Of a stretch of DNA of 64,000 bases, positions 7,813 through 18,400 are shown piece by piece (the stretch's first letter is position 1; each line of letters begins with the position of its first letter). The stretch is from Bacillota bacterium (GTDB taxonomy: Bacteria > Bacillota > Clostridia > Acetivibrionales > DTU013), in assembly GCA_023435925.1 (NCBI GenBank), contig JAEZLF010000288.1:1-64000 (forward strand), given 5' to 3'. A program made the position numbers and the translations under genes. The notes under the pieces were generated by a model. That model searched no databases. It saw only the letters and a program-made list of their open reading frames with translations, and had not been told where the DNA came from.

Positions 7813-9690
7813 ATGGCGAAAAAGAATGATATTTATAAAACCAAAAAGTCAGTACAATTACCTAATAACGAAATCTATAAGATTATTCCCATACTACTGA
7901 TTATTGGACTAGTACCCTTAATTCTTTATCTTAAGCCAGTAAACCTGCGCAATATTGAATTGCTATATGCAGGTAAACCGGAAAGCCGTGTTGATATATT
8001 TTCATATTATAAGATGGTATCACTATTATTGTTCACAGCAGCCGGGATTCTTGTTTATCTTGTTACTCGCAGGGATAATCCTCTCAGTATTCATAAGAAA
8101 CCATATTATATTCCAATGGTAGTCTTTACATTATTGGTTCTTCTATCATCCGTAGCTTCAGAGCATAAGGACATTGCATTTTTTGGGTTCATGGAGCGTT
8201 ACGAAGGCGCATTAGTGCTTGCAGCTTATATGGCAATCTTATTTTTATCGATGAATATTGTGATAAACGAAAAAACTATAAGAGGTATCTTATTAATTAT
8301 GTCGTGCTCAGCTTTTTTGATCCTTCTCATTGGTGCGCTTCAATTTTTTGGTTATGATCTTTTAAAAACAGATTTTGTGGGAAGTCTTATTGTTCCACCC
8401 AGCTTGTCTAACGACGGAGGATCTTTTACATCAAATTTCGGTCCTAATGCAGTCTTTTCAACATTATACAATCCCAACTATATGGGAAGTTATACAGCAA
8501 TACTGGTTCCAGTTATTATACTGTCTTTTTTATGGATTAAGAAAATCCCCTACAAATTGGCGATGGGGGGTCTATTGTGTCTAGCCTTGATCAACTGGGT
8601 CGGATGTGATTCACGAGCAGGACTTTTTGGAGGATTGTTCTCCTTTGCTATAATCGTAATAATGCTGCGAAAGAAAGTTTGGAAGCATAAGAAAATTTTC
8701 TTAACTGCAATAATCATTTCTTTAGTTGGCTTAATAGTGATTAATACAGCTACTAATGGAAACGTTGTAAATAGAATAGCACGCATGACCTCTTTGGAAA
8801 GCAAGGAAGAAGTGACTGAAAATAGGAAGGCCTTGGATAAGGCAATAACTGGATTGAGTGATATATCTATGAATAATGAAAAGATGATGGTAAAAACAGA
8901 TCAAGGTACGTTGCAGATTATTATGACCGGAGGAGAGCTTATCACTCAAGATGAAAACAATAAGAACCTGGTATTTAGCTTTAATAATGGCATAGCCACT
9001 TTCTCGGATGAACGGTTTGTGAATATTAAACTAAATATTAAAGCAGCAGATGGTTTGGTTGAAGTGTACTATAATGAGTACCACCTGATTGATATCGTAT
9101 TAACAGAAAAAGGCCTGAAAAGCAGCTCTAACATGTGGATGAACTATAGAGGTGATGATGAGACTGTTGAGGTAGTGAAACTGCCGCTTAAAGAGTCTTT
9201 TGGGTCAAATAGAGGGTATATTTGGTCAAGGACGCTTCCTCTCCTAAAGAAAGCAGTTCTGCTTGGATATGGCCCTGATACCTTCCCAATATATTTCCCA
9301 CAGTATGACTATATTGGAAAGCTCAGAAACTATGAAGTAGGTGGCATCTTTGTGGACAAGCCACACAATATGTATCTGCAGACAGCAGTTAATACTGGGG
9401 TTATATCATTGCTGGCATTGCTTGCAATATTCGGTATGTACTTTGTCTCCAGTATCAAAATATACTTTAAAGAAGAGTTCAAGACATTCTTTCCAGTTGC
9501 AGGACTTGCTTGCTTCGCGGCTTTCTGCGGGTATGCTGTGGCGGGTTTGTTCAATGATAGTGTCGTATCGGTGGCGCCTGTATTCTGGACGCTGCTGGGG
9601 CTGGGGATAGGGATAAATGTAATGCTGATGGAAAAAACGAATACTGGTAATAAAACAGTACTAAAAAATAAAGCCCAAAAAACTATATAA
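7813..9690 (+). CDS. O-antigen ligase-family membrane protein, copy 2
   Basis: A 625-aa paralogue of the preceding gene with matching architecture: N-terminal helices, the 'SRAG(L/Y)' segment (residues about 265), a soluble insert at about 316-466, and the signature RGYIWSRT ... GYGPDTF ... PQYDYIGKL ... DKPHNMYLQ. The shared details (GSYTA, FNDSVVSVAPVFW near the C-terminus) point to tandem duplication followed by divergence. The start ATG 7813 is preferred over TTG 7795 because GGGGG (7797-7801) can serve as its SD. Two such enzymes may split the work, for example one polymerising and one attaching glycan to the S-layer protein; this split is inference. Confidence 0.75.
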   Translation: MAKKNDIYKTKKSVQLPNNEIYKIIPILLIIGLVPLILYLKPVNLRNIELLYAGKPESRVDIFSYYKMVSLLLFTAAGILVYLVTRRDNPLSIHKKPYYIPMVVFTLLVLLSSVASEHKDIAFFGFMERYEGALVLAAYMAILFLSMNIVINEKTIRGILLIMSCSAFLILLIGALQFFGYDLLKTDFVGSLIVPPSLSNDGGSFTSNFGPNAVFSTLYNPNYMGSYTAILVPVIILSFLWIKKIPYKLAMGGLLCLALINWVGCDSRAGLFGGLFSFAIIVIMLRKKVWKHKKIFLTAIIISLVGLIVINTATNGNVVNRIARMTSLESKEEVTENRKALDKAITGLSDISMNNEKMMVKTDQGTLQIIMTGGELITQDENNKNLVFSFNNGIATFSDERFVNIKLNIKAADGLVEVYYNEYHLIDIVLTEKGLKSSSNMWMNYRGDDETVEVVKLPLKESFGSNRGYIWSRTLPLLKKAVLLGYGPDTFPIYFPQYDYIGKLRNYEVGGIFVDKPHNMYLQTAVNTGVISLLALLAIFGMYFVSSIKIYFKEEFKTFFPVAGLACFAAFCGYAVAGLFNDSVVSVAPVFWTLLGLGIGINVMLMEKTNTGNKTVLKNKAQKTI

Positions 9691-9726
9691 TTAAGTACCA
9701 ACAAAACTATAGTGAGGAAAGTTCAA

Positions 9727-10587
9727 GTGAATATTTTACTAACAGGTTCAAAGGGACAATTGGGATTAGAAGTAGCGAGGCAGCTGAAAAATAGAAGGAA
9801 CACAAATCTTTTTCTTACAGATGTTGCAGAGCTTGATATATCTGACATAGATTCCACTGTTAAAGCAGTCAGAGATATACAACCTTCTGTTATTATTAAT
9901 TGTGCAGCATACACTGCTGTTGATAACTGTGAAACCAATATAGACACAGCTTACAGAATTAATACAATTGGGCCTAGAAATCTGGCTATTGCATCATTAG
10001 AATTGAATGCCAGGCTGATACACATTTCTACTGACTACGTTTTTGATGGAGAAGGACTTACAGATCAACAAGGCAATATCAGGCCATACAATGAATTTGA
10101 TGTACCAAACCCTCAGACTGTATATGGTAAGACGAAATATGAAGGGGAGCGATTTGTACAAAAAACGACTCCTTTTCATTATATATTGAGAACTGCATGG
10201 CTTTACGGTGAGGGCAATAATTTTGTCAGGACGATGCTAAAACTGTCAAAGGAAAGAGATATTATACATGTAGTCAACGATCAACACGGATCGCCAACAA
10301 GTACCCATGAACTTGCCAAGGCAATAATAATGCTGATGGATACTGATAATTATGGTCTATTTCATACTACGTGTGAAGGTCAGTGTACATGGTACGAATT
10401 TACAAAAGAAATATTCAGACTGGCAAGGATTGGGACAGAGGTTGTACCTATTACCAGCGAAGAGTTCCAAAGGCCTGCAAAGAGGCCGAAGTTCTCCGTT
10501 CTCGACAATTATATGCTGCGATTGACAACTGACCATATGTTTAGTCATTGGAAGGATGAAATTGAGCGTTACCTAAACAGGATATGA
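9727..10587 (+). CDS. rfbD: dTDP-4-dehydrorhamnose reductase
   Basis: This 286-aa short-chain dehydrogenase catalyses the last step of dTDP-L-rhamnose synthesis, reducing dTDP-4-keto-L-rhamnose with NAD(P)H. The nucleotide-binding loop is GSKGQLG near the N-terminus. The STDYVFDG and YGKTKYEGE motifs (Tyr133, Lys137) give the catalytic triad, and DQHGSPTST is the family's substrate-side motif. GTG 9727 is chosen as the start because GAGG lies 9 nt upstream; GTG 9712 is an in-frame alternative. It opens the rfbDACB set, whose four products convert glucose-1-phosphate to dTDP-rhamnose, a typical building block of S-layer glycans. Confidence 0.93.
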   Translation: MNILLTGSKGQLGLEVARQLKNRRNTNLFLTDVAELDISDIDSTVKAVRDIQPSVIINCAAYTAVDNCETNIDTAYRINTIGPRNLAIASLELNARLIHISTDYVFDGEGLTDQQGNIRPYNEFDVPNPQTVYGKTKYEGERFVQKTTPFHYILRTAWLYGEGNNFVRTMLKLSKERDIIHVVNDQHGSPTSTHELAKAIIMLMDTDNYGLFHTTCEGQCTWYEFTKEIFRLARIGTEVVPITSEEFQRPAKRPKFSVLDNYMLRLTTDHMFSHWKDEIERYLNRI

Positions 10588-10598
10588 GGAGGCGACAT

Positions 10599-11468
10599 AT
10601 GAAAGGAATAATTCTATCAGGCGGTGCAGGTACAAGATTGTATCCTGTTACAAAATCCATATCCAAGCAGATCATTCCGGTATATGACAAGCCAATGATT
10701 TACTATCCAATGTCAGTGCTATTATTAGCTGGAATACGCGAAATTCTGATTATTTCGACTCCCAGGGACATAGGACTCTATGAGGAATTATTTGAAGATG
10801 GTTCTCAGCTGGGTATAAAAATTAGTTACGCTATACAAGAAACTCCCAGGGGCCTTGCAGATGCCTTTATCGTGGGAGAAAGCTTTATAGGTGAAGATAA
10901 CATCTGTTTAATACTAGGAGACAACATCTTTTACGGACAAGGTTTCTCCGGTATGCTTAAAGAAATCGTAAAGAAAGAGTCAGGAGCAACAATTTTTGGT
11001 TACTATGTTCAAAATCCTCAGGCTTATGGTGTTGTAGAGTTTGATGATAATGGAATGGCGGTATCTATTGAAGAAAAGCCTCAAATACCTAAATCCCATT
11101 ATGCTGTTCCCGGGTTATATTTTTATGATAATGAGGTAATAGAAATTGCGAAAAACATAAAGCCATCATCGCGTGGTGAGATTGAAATAACGGCTGTCAA
11201 CAATGAATACCTAAAAAGAGGCAATCTTAAGGTAGAGTTGTTTGGGCGCGGTATGGCCTGGCTTGACACAGGAACTCATGATTCATTACTCGCTGCAAGT
11301 AACTTCGTTGAAGCGATACAAAAAAGACAAGGCTTGTATATAGCATGCCTTGAAGAAATCGCATACAAAAGAGGCTATATTTCAAAGGATCAGCTGCTTG
11401 AGCAAGCAAAACAGCTTGGCAATACAGATTATGGAAGATATCTGTTGGATATAGCCCATGGATTTTAG
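10599..11468 (+). CDS. rfbA: Glucose-1-phosphate thymidylyltransferase
   Basis: A 289-aa nucleotidyltransferase joining glucose-1-phosphate and dTTP, the first step to dTDP-rhamnose. The signature [17 protein letters not shown] is at the N-terminus, and [13 protein letters not shown] and WLDTGTHDS are at family positions. Length matches the short RmlA type (about 290 aa). ATG 10599 is the start; AGGAGG (10587-10592), overlapping the rfbD stop, is its ribosome-binding site. An upstream ATG at 10584 would place the SD inside the coding sequence. The tight junction with rfbD implies co-transcription. Confidence 0.95.
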   Translation: MKGIILSGGAGTRLYPVTKSISKQIIPVYDKPMIYYPMSVLLLAGIREILIISTPRDIGLYEELFEDGSQLGIKISYAIQETPRGLADAFIVGESFIGEDNICLILGDNIFYGQGFSGMLKEIVKKESGATIFGYYVQNPQAYGVVEFDDNGMAVSIEEKPQIPKSHYAVPGLYFYDNEVIEIAKNIKPSSRGEIEITAVNNEYLKRGNLKVELFGRGMAWLDTGTHDSLLAASNFVEAIQKRQGLYIACLEEIAYKRGYISKDQLLEQAKQLGNTDYGRYLLDIAHGF

Positions 11469-11532
11469 ATAAAGTGTTTAGGTTTAAAGATTAACGTTGA
11501 GAAAAGATTATGTATCGAAGGGAGTCTAAACA

Positions 11533-12096
11533 GTGGGCCAATTTATTTTTGAAAAGACGTTCATAGATGGATTAACAGTAATCGAGCCTAAAGTTTTTGG
11601 CGATCATCGCGGATATTTCATGGAAACATATAATGAAAAGGACTTTACTGAAGGAGGACTTCAGATGAAGTTTGTACAGGATAATCAATCTTCGTCATTA
11701 AAAGGAGTATTAAGAGGATTGCATTTTCAGTACAATTTTCCACAAGGAAAGCTTGTAAGAGTACTTAAAGGAGAGGTTTTTGACGTTGCCGTCGATTTAA
11801 GGAAAATGTCATCTACATACGGCAAATGGTATGGTATAATTTTATCTGAAGAGAATAAAAAGATGCTGTATGTTCCTGAAGGATTTGCACACGGTTTTCT
11901 GGTTTTATCGGATGCTGCAGAGTTTTTATATAAGTGTACTGATTTTTATCATCCCGAGGATGAGGGCGGAATTATTTGGAGCGATCCTGATATAGGAATC
12001 ATATGGCCTTTGAGCGCGATTGATGAGGTAAAGCTATCCAGTAAGGATCAGAACAATGAAAGGTTTATTGATGTAAAAGATATACTTAAGTTTTAG
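11533..12096 (+). CDS. rfbC: dTDP-4-dehydrorhamnose 3,5-epimerase
   Basis: A 187-aa cupin-fold epimerase acting on dTDP-4-keto-6-deoxyglucose. The family's DHRGYFMETY, VLRGLHFQ (catalytic His) and KLVRVLKGEVFDVAVD motifs are all present, with YVPEGFAHGFLVLS further on. Length is standard. The start is GTG 11533 behind AAGGGAG. It sits between rfbA and rfbB in the rhamnose set. Confidence 0.95.
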   Translation: MGQFIFEKTFIDGLTVIEPKVFGDHRGYFMETYNEKDFTEGGLQMKFVQDNQSSSLKGVLRGLHFQYNFPQGKLVRVLKGEVFDVAVDLRKMSSTYGKWYGIILSEENKKMLYVPEGFAHGFLVLSDAAEFLYKCTDFYHPEDEGGIIWSDPDIGIIWPLSAIDEVKLSSKDQNNERFIDVKDILKF

Positions 12097-12114
12097 TATC
12101 CGGAGGGGGAGAAT

Positions 12115-13137
12115 ATGACTGAGATGTTAGTAACCGGCGGCGCTGGGTTTATTGGCAGCAATTTTATCAGATATATGCTCGACAAATACTCAGAGTACAG
12201 AATTGTGAATCTTGATAAACTGACTTATGCCGGTAATCTCAATAATTTGTGCGGAGTGTGTGAAGAGAGGCATTTGTTTGTAAAAGGTGATATATGTGAC
12301 AGAAGACTGGTGAATGACCTTTTTGAGACTTACCGGTTTCAATATATAGTAAACTTTGCTGCTGAATCTCATGTAGACAGAAGTATTGAAGATCCGGAGA
12401 CATTTTTGAGAACGAATATTCTTGGAACTCAGGTGTTGCTGGATGCATGCAGAAAATACCATGAAAAGCAAATCAAGCACAAATTTCTTCAGGTCTCTAC
12501 AGATGAGGTATATGGTTCGCTCGGAGCGGAGGGCTATTTTACTGAAGAGACTCCTTTGTCACCCAATAGTCCGTACTCTGCCAGTAAGGCAGCAGCAGAT
12601 ATGATCGTCAGGGCTTATAAGGAAACCTTTGGACTTAATGTTAATATTACCAGATGCTCAAACAATTATGGGCCTTACCAGTTCCCTGAAAAGCTGATAC
12701 CTTTAATGATCTACAATGCTTTGGAAGAAAAGGAACTTCCTGTTTACGGTGATGGAATGAATATTAGGGATTGGCTTTATGTTGAGGATCATTGCAGAGC
12801 AATTGATGTGGTACTGCATCAGGGGAAACCAGGAGAGGTCTATAATGTTGGCGGGAGTAGTGAAAAGACGAATATTGAAATAGTAAAGCTGATATTAAAG
12901 GAGCTCGGTAAGCCTGAGCAGTTAATTAAATATGTGAAGGACAGGCCGGGTCATGACAAAAGGTATGCAATAGATGCAAGTAAAATAAAGGCGGAATTAG
13001 GCTGGGAGCCAGCATCCAGGTTTAATGAGGGTATTGTAAGGACTTTAAAGTGGTACTTAGAGAATAAGGACTGGTTTACAAATGTATTATCGGGGACTTA
13101 TATGGAGTATTACGATAGAATGTATAAGGAAAGGTAA
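12115..13137 (+). CDS. rfbB: dTDP-glucose 4,6-dehydratase
   Basis: A 340-aa extended short-chain dehydrogenase that makes dTDP-4-keto-6-deoxyglucose. GGAGFIGSNF binds NAD; STDEVYG and YSASKAAAD supply catalytic Thr/Asp/Glu and Tyr-x3-Lys; RDWLYVEDH is a family motif. Length matches RmlB. GGAGGGGG lies upstream of the ATG. It completes the dTDP-L-rhamnose pathway and is followed after 7 bp by the exporter permease, consistent with rhamnose being part of the exported glycan. Confidence 0.95.
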   Translation: MTEMLVTGGAGFIGSNFIRYMLDKYSEYRIVNLDKLTYAGNLNNLCGVCEERHLFVKGDICDRRLVNDLFETYRFQYIVNFAAESHVDRSIEDPETFLRTNILGTQVLLDACRKYHEKQIKHKFLQVSTDEVYGSLGAEGYFTEETPLSPNSPYSASKAAADMIVRAYKETFGLNVNITRCSNNYGPYQFPEKLIPLMIYNALEEKELPVYGDGMNIRDWLYVEDHCRAIDVVLHQGKPGEVYNVGGSSEKTNIEIVKLILKELGKPEQLIKYVKDRPGHDKRYAIDASKIKAELGWEPASRFNEGIVRTLKWYLENKDWFTNVLSGTYMEYYDRMYKER

Positions 13138-13144
13138 TACGTAA

Positions 13145-14122
13145 ATGTCAGCACTGGCAAAGACTTATAAGAAATTGTTCATAATAATGGCTTTAGCGGC
13201 AGTCTTTATACTCTGTTATAAAGCGCCTTGGAACAGCTTCTTTGAAGCTACGCCAACTATTTGGGATATCATCGGGCTAATCATACTACTATTATGCTCA
13301 TTCTTTCTTATGCTTTTGTTTTATAAGAGAGTATTTTTCTTTATTAAGGATATATACCAGGGAAGAAGACTAATTATTGAACTGGCGAAAAATGACTTAA
13401 AGAATCGGTTTTTAGGATCATACCTTGGTATTGTTTGGGCGTTTGTTCAGCCGATCGTAACGATCCTGATTTTTTGGTTTGTATTTCAGGTGGGCTTTAA
13501 GTCGGCCCCTGTTGAGGACTTCCCTTTCATATTGTGGTTGATATGCGGGATGATCCCCTGGAACTTTTTTTCCGAAAGTCTGCTGGGATCAACCACGTCA
13601 ATACTGGATAATAGCTATTTAGTAAAAAAGATAGTGTTCAGGGTAAATGTTCTGCCTATGGTAAGAATATTATCGTCATTATTTATCCACTTGTTTTTTA
13701 TTGCTGTTATTTTTATCATGTTTTTGGTATACGGCTACAAACCCAGTATTTACAATCTACAGGTGATTTATTATCTGTTGGCTTTAATTGTTTTTATATT
13801 AGGGCTATCGTGGATTACATCCTCGCTAGTTATATTCTTCAGAGATTTAGGTCAGATTATAGGAATTATTATACAATTTGGATTTTGGCTAACTCCAATT
13901 TTTTGGTCATTCAATATTATGCCTGAAAAGTACCACTTTATTTTCAAGCTGAATCCGATGTATTACATTGTTGAAGGTTATCGAGATAGCTTCATCAATC
14001 ACGTTTGGTTTTGGCACCATTACAATTTAACAATCAATTTTTGGATGATTACCTGTGGAGTTTTAATTGTAGGAATATTGCTTTTCAAAAAATTGAGACC
14101 TCATTTTGCTGATATGTTATAG
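13145..14122 (+). CDS. wzm: ABC-2 polysaccharide export permease (Wzm/TagG type)
   Basis: A 325-aa inner-membrane permease that moves an undecaprenyl-linked glycan across the membrane together with Wzt. The family core starts near residue 74 (YQGRRLIIELAKNDLKNRF, then GSYLGIVWAFVQP) and has six helices, ending with the conserved LNPMYYIVEGYRD. About 70 residues with two additional helices precede the core; ordinary Wzm proteins are around 260 aa. Adjacent to wzt and rfbB, as in O-antigen, teichoic acid and S-layer glycan export operons. No strong SD is visible at ATG 13145, suggesting translational coupling with rfbB. Confidence 0.9.
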   Translation: MSALAKTYKKLFIIMALAAVFILCYKAPWNSFFEATPTIWDIIGLIILLLCSFFLMLLFYKRVFFFIKDIYQGRRLIIELAKNDLKNRFLGSYLGIVWAFVQPIVTILIFWFVFQVGFKSAPVEDFPFILWLICGMIPWNFFSESLLGSTTSILDNSYLVKKIVFRVNVLPMVRILSSLFIHLFFIAVIFIMFLVYGYKPSIYNLQVIYYLLALIVFILGLSWITSSLVIFFRDLGQIIGIIIQFGFWLTPIFWSFNIMPEKYHFIFKLNPMYYIVEGYRDSFINHVWFWHHYNLTINFWMITCGVLIVGILLFKKLRPHFADML

Positions 14123-14139
14123 GAAGTGAGACAGATATA

Positions 14140-15420
14140 ATGAACGATGTTGCTATAAAAGTTGAGAATGTATCAAAAGTATATAAGCTATATGATAAGC
14201 CACTGGACAGGTTAAAGGAATCATTAAATCCTCTGCGCAGGAGTTATCATAGAGATTTCTATGCATTGAAGGATATCAGCTTTGTGATTAAAAAGGGTGA
14301 AACGGTTGGAATCATTGGGAAAAATGGCTCCGGCAAATCAACATTGCTGAAAATTATTACTGGTGTGCTTACACAGTCAGAGGGAAGTGTGCAGGTCAAT
14401 GGAAAAGTTTCTGCGCTCTTAGAATTAGGAGCAGGCTTTAACCCCGAGCTAACCGGAATTGAAAATATTTATCTTAATGGGACGATCATGGGGTATACGA
14501 AAGAAGAGATGGATTCCAGGGTGGACGATATTTTAGCGTTTGCAGATATCGGCGATTTTGTCTATCAACCGGTAAAGACTTATTCAAGCGGTATGTTTGT
14601 AAGATTGGCATTTGCCGTAGCTATTAGTGTCGAGCCGGAGATATTTATAGTGGATGAAGCATTAGCTGTAGGCGATATCAGGTTTCAACAAAAGTGCTTG
14701 AGGAAAATTGAAGAGTTTAAGAAAAGTAAAACAGTAATCTTTGTCTCACATTCCCTCGCAGACATAAACCGGTTGTGCGAGACAGTGATATGGATAGATC
14801 AAGGGCATGTAGTGAAAACAGGAGAACCGTATGAGATATCGAAAGAATATCAGGCCTTCATGACAAATGCGGATTTTCACAAGGAATGTAATCTAAAGGT
14901 GGCTGAAAAAACTGCCGCCGTAGAGGATACCAACCTGGGAATAGAACTGGATGAGATAGATAAAAGCATTGATGTAATAGGAGACTTAAAAGCACAAATT
15001 ACTGGAGTGAATATTTTTGATTATGCTTTGAAACAAAAAATTAATTTAGTAAAAACCGGTCAAAGGGTAAAGGTTTTAGTAAAGGTTAGATATAATGAGT
15101 TTATTGAGAACCCAATAATCGGTATTACCATTAAAGATAATAGAGGGAGCATTATTACTGAAGTTAACAATTATGTTCTTGATAGATTTATTGATGTTGC
15201 AAAAAAGAATTATGATTGTATATACAGTTTTGAATTTTTCTTTCCTAACCTATACAGCGGAGAATATACATTATCAGCAGCGATAGGTTCCGGTACGCAA
15301 ATGGATCATAAGCAGCACTGTTATACTCACGATGTGTTAGTATTTAGTGTAATTAGTGAATGCCCATATATACTCCAAGGCAGTATATACATGGAGCCAG
15401 TAAACTTTGATGTACTCTAA
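14140..15420 (+). CDS. wzt: ABC-type polysaccharide exporter ATPase with C-terminal glycan-recognition domain (Wzt type)
   Basis: A 426-aa ATPase. The N-terminal nucleotide-binding domain shows Walker A GKNGSGKST (about residues 60-68), signature YSSGMFVRLAFA, Walker B IFIVDEALAVGD and switch SHS. Residues about 255-426 form an additional beta-sandwich resembling Wzt_C. In E. coli O9a that domain binds the methylated or phosphorylated end of a finished O-polysaccharide and so couples capping to export. The next gene encodes a protein with methyltransferase and coiled-coil regions, making the same logic plausible here; substrate recognition itself is inference. It pairs with the upstream permease. 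Confidence 0.93.
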   Translation: MNDVAIKVENVSKVYKLYDKPLDRLKESLNPLRRSYHRDFYALKDISFVIKKGETVGIIGKNGSGKSTLLKIITGVLTQSEGSVQVNGKVSALLELGAGFNPELTGIENIYLNGTIMGYTKEEMDSRVDDILAFADIGDFVYQPVKTYSSGMFVRLAFAVAISVEPEIFIVDEALAVGDIRFQQKCLRKIEEFKKSKTVIFVSHSLADINRLCETVIWIDQGHVVKTGEPYEISKEYQAFMTNADFHKECNLKVAEKTAAVEDTNLGIELDEIDKSIDVIGDLKAQITGVNIFDYALKQKINLVKTGQRVKVLVKVRYNEFIENPIIGITIKDNRGSIITEVNNYVLDRFIDVAKKNYDCIYSFEFFFPNLYSGEYTLSAAIGSGTQMDHKQHCYTHDVLVFSVISECPYILQGSIYMEPVNFDVL

Positions 15421-15447
15421 AGTAAAAAAGCGAATGGAGGAGGAAGC

Positions 15448-18400
15448 GTGGTTGTAACTAATGAAAAATGTTATATTTGCGGCGCAAGAACAGATTTCAA
15501 TATAGTTAGTGAGGCTACATTGTTAAGAGAAGCTCAATGTGCTGTTTGTAGTGCAAGTTTACGGAACTCTGATGTAGCAAAATATATTGTAAAGGCCTTA
15601 TTAAATCTAGATTTATCTTTGAAAGAATGCATTGATGATTTGACGAAATTTAAAATATTGGAAGCGGCCTCCTCTGGACCAATCCATGATATGATCAAGG
15701 ATCTACCATTCTACACATGCTTTGAATACTATGATGGTATAAAACCTGGTGAGTATATAAACGGAGTCTTATGTAATGATCTCCAAAACCTTACTTTTAA
15801 TAGTGAATGTTTTGATCTAATAATAACACAAGATGTTATGGAGCATGTGAAAAATCCAGAAAAAGCGATTAAAGAGATTCAACGGGTACTCAAAAATGGT
15901 GGAGTTCATATATTTAGTGTACCTTTACATGACTACAAGAAAACTACTTCAAGGAAGGATTTAAAGCCAGTTTTTCATGGCGATCCGCTAAGAGATGGCA
16001 TTCAGGTGGAGACAGATTGGGGTCTGGACATATGTGAAATAATTGATAGATATGGAATGAAGACAGTTCAATATAATCAGCATACTTTTTATGAATCTGA
16101 TGAGTTAACAAATGTAGATATTGAATATGACAAATATATGAATAGTGAGCACATAAACTTTTTTAAATACAATTCAGTGGTTTTTGTTTCTCAGAAAAAG
16201 CAAGAGGGTGATATGGTGAAATTTACAGGAGAAAGATATATCCCGGGAAAATCCGACAGCTTGGAAATGGATATAGAACACTTACAGAGATATTACACAT
16301 TAGGAGATATAGTTAAAGGTAAGGTTATTGTAGATGCAGCCTGTGGTGAAGGATACGGGTCTATGTATCTAGCGAATAGAGCATCAAAGGTTATTGGAAT
16401 TGATATATCTGAAGAAACCATTAATACTGCTAAAAAAATATATAAGAGAGATAATTTAGATTATCTTTGTGCATCTATAGATAACATTCCAATTGAAGAT
16501 AAATCTGTTGACATAATAATTTCATATGAAACGATTGAGCATGTCGATAGTAAAACTCAGCATGGGTTTATGAGTGAAATAAAAAGAATACTTAAGGATG
16601 ATGGGCTTTTGATAATATCAACCCCGAATAAGGAAGTATATTCGGATCTTTTTAACTATAAAAATCCCCATCATGTTAAAGAGTTTAATACAAGTGACTT
16701 TCGCTTTTTTTTAAAAAGCTACTTCGAACATGTTAAAATGTATTACCAGAGGTTTGAAGTGGCTTCCCTGATAAACTCAGGTGAAGAGAGCTATATTAAG
16801 GTTGTTAATAGAGATGTAACACCAATTCATAATAGTAAATATCTGATTGCTGTATGTAGTAATTTTGATATTAGCATTTCGATGAGTTCTATAGTGTACG
16901 AGAAAGATAGAAAGTACATCAAATTGATTCAAAGGATTATAGAAACTCAGAATGAAATCGAAAAACTGGGGGCATGGGGAAAGCAGTTGGATGAAGAAAT
17001 TAGGAAGAGAGATGAATTAATAGGATCACAGAATACAAGGATAGAAGAACTCTCAGTATGGGGGAAAATGCTGGATGAAGAGGTCATCAATAAGAATGAT
17101 ATCCTCGCATCCCAGAATGCAAAAATTGAAGAATTATCTTTAAAGGCAGAGGCTCTGGAGAATGAAAATACTACATTAAATAAGTTAATTAAATCCATAG
17201 AGACGACCTCTGAGCACATTTTAGATGATCAGGAAGAACGCATGCAGTCTCTGCTGGAAAAAGAAAAGGAACTGGATAATATTTATCGATCCAGAGGGTG
17301 GAGATATCTATTAAAGGCATATAAACTTGAGGATAAGATAATACCCCTTCATAGTAAGCAGAGAGAAGTATTAAAAGCTCCTTACTTTATGCTGAAGAAC
17401 CTGAAGCTTATCGTAAAGCACACTAACAGGGAGAACTTGAAGAAGTTTTATTCTTATGCAAAGAAGGAGAGTCCAACACAGGTTTTACAGCACATAAAAA
17501 GTTATCTCAACCGATACAAACCTATTGCAAAAATGGAGCTGCAGATTTATGATGCAACCGATAAATACGAAAAGCTCAGTTTTGTATATTCAAGTCATCC
17601 GCTTGTTTCAATTATTATTCCTGTTTATAATCAATGGAAGTACACCTATTCTTGTCTTTGCTCCATCCTGCAAAACACAGCAGGCATAGAGTATGAGATT
17701 ATCATTGCTGACGACGGGTCCACGGATGAAACAAGTCATATTGAAGATTATGCTGAAAATGTTATTGCTATCAGGAATACCAAAAACCTTGGTTTTCTGC
17801 TGAACTGTAATCATGCAGCAAAGCAGGCCAGGGGCAAATATATTATGTTTTTAAACAATGACACCAATGTTCAGAAAGACTGGCTGAGGTATCTGGTTGA
17901 ATTAATTGAAAAGGACAGCAAAATTGGCATGGTAGGTTCAAAGCTGGTTTATGCAGACGGAAGACTTCAGGAAGCAGGGGGTATTATCTGGAAGGATGCC
18001 AGCGGATGGAACTATGGACGGCTGGATGATCCTGAAAAGCCTGAATACAACTATGTAAAGGAAGTCGACTATATATCAGGTGCAAGCATTATGATACGAG
18101 CAGACCTCTGGTACAAGATAGGAGGGTTTGATGAAAGATTTGCTCCAGCATATTGTGAAGACAGTGACTTGGCATTTGAGGTCAGAAAGCATGGATATAA
18201 GGTTATGTTCCAGCCGAAGTCGGTTGTTGTACACTTTGAAGGTATATCTCATGGAACAGATACAGGTACAGGTATTAAGAGTTATCAAGTAAAGAATAGA
18301 GAAAGGTTCCTCGATAAATGGGAAGAAACCTTAAAAACAGGACAATTCGATAATGGGCAGAATGTATTTTTAGCAAGAGATCGAAGCAGAAATAAAAAAT

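Noticed and set aside
5932..9690. LPS O-antigen ligase, implying a Gram-negative host
   Set aside because: SASP, CwlJ, SLH proteins and TagF-like genes point to a spore-forming Firmicute. The same family is used for S-layer and wall glycans. No lipid A or Lpt gene is present.
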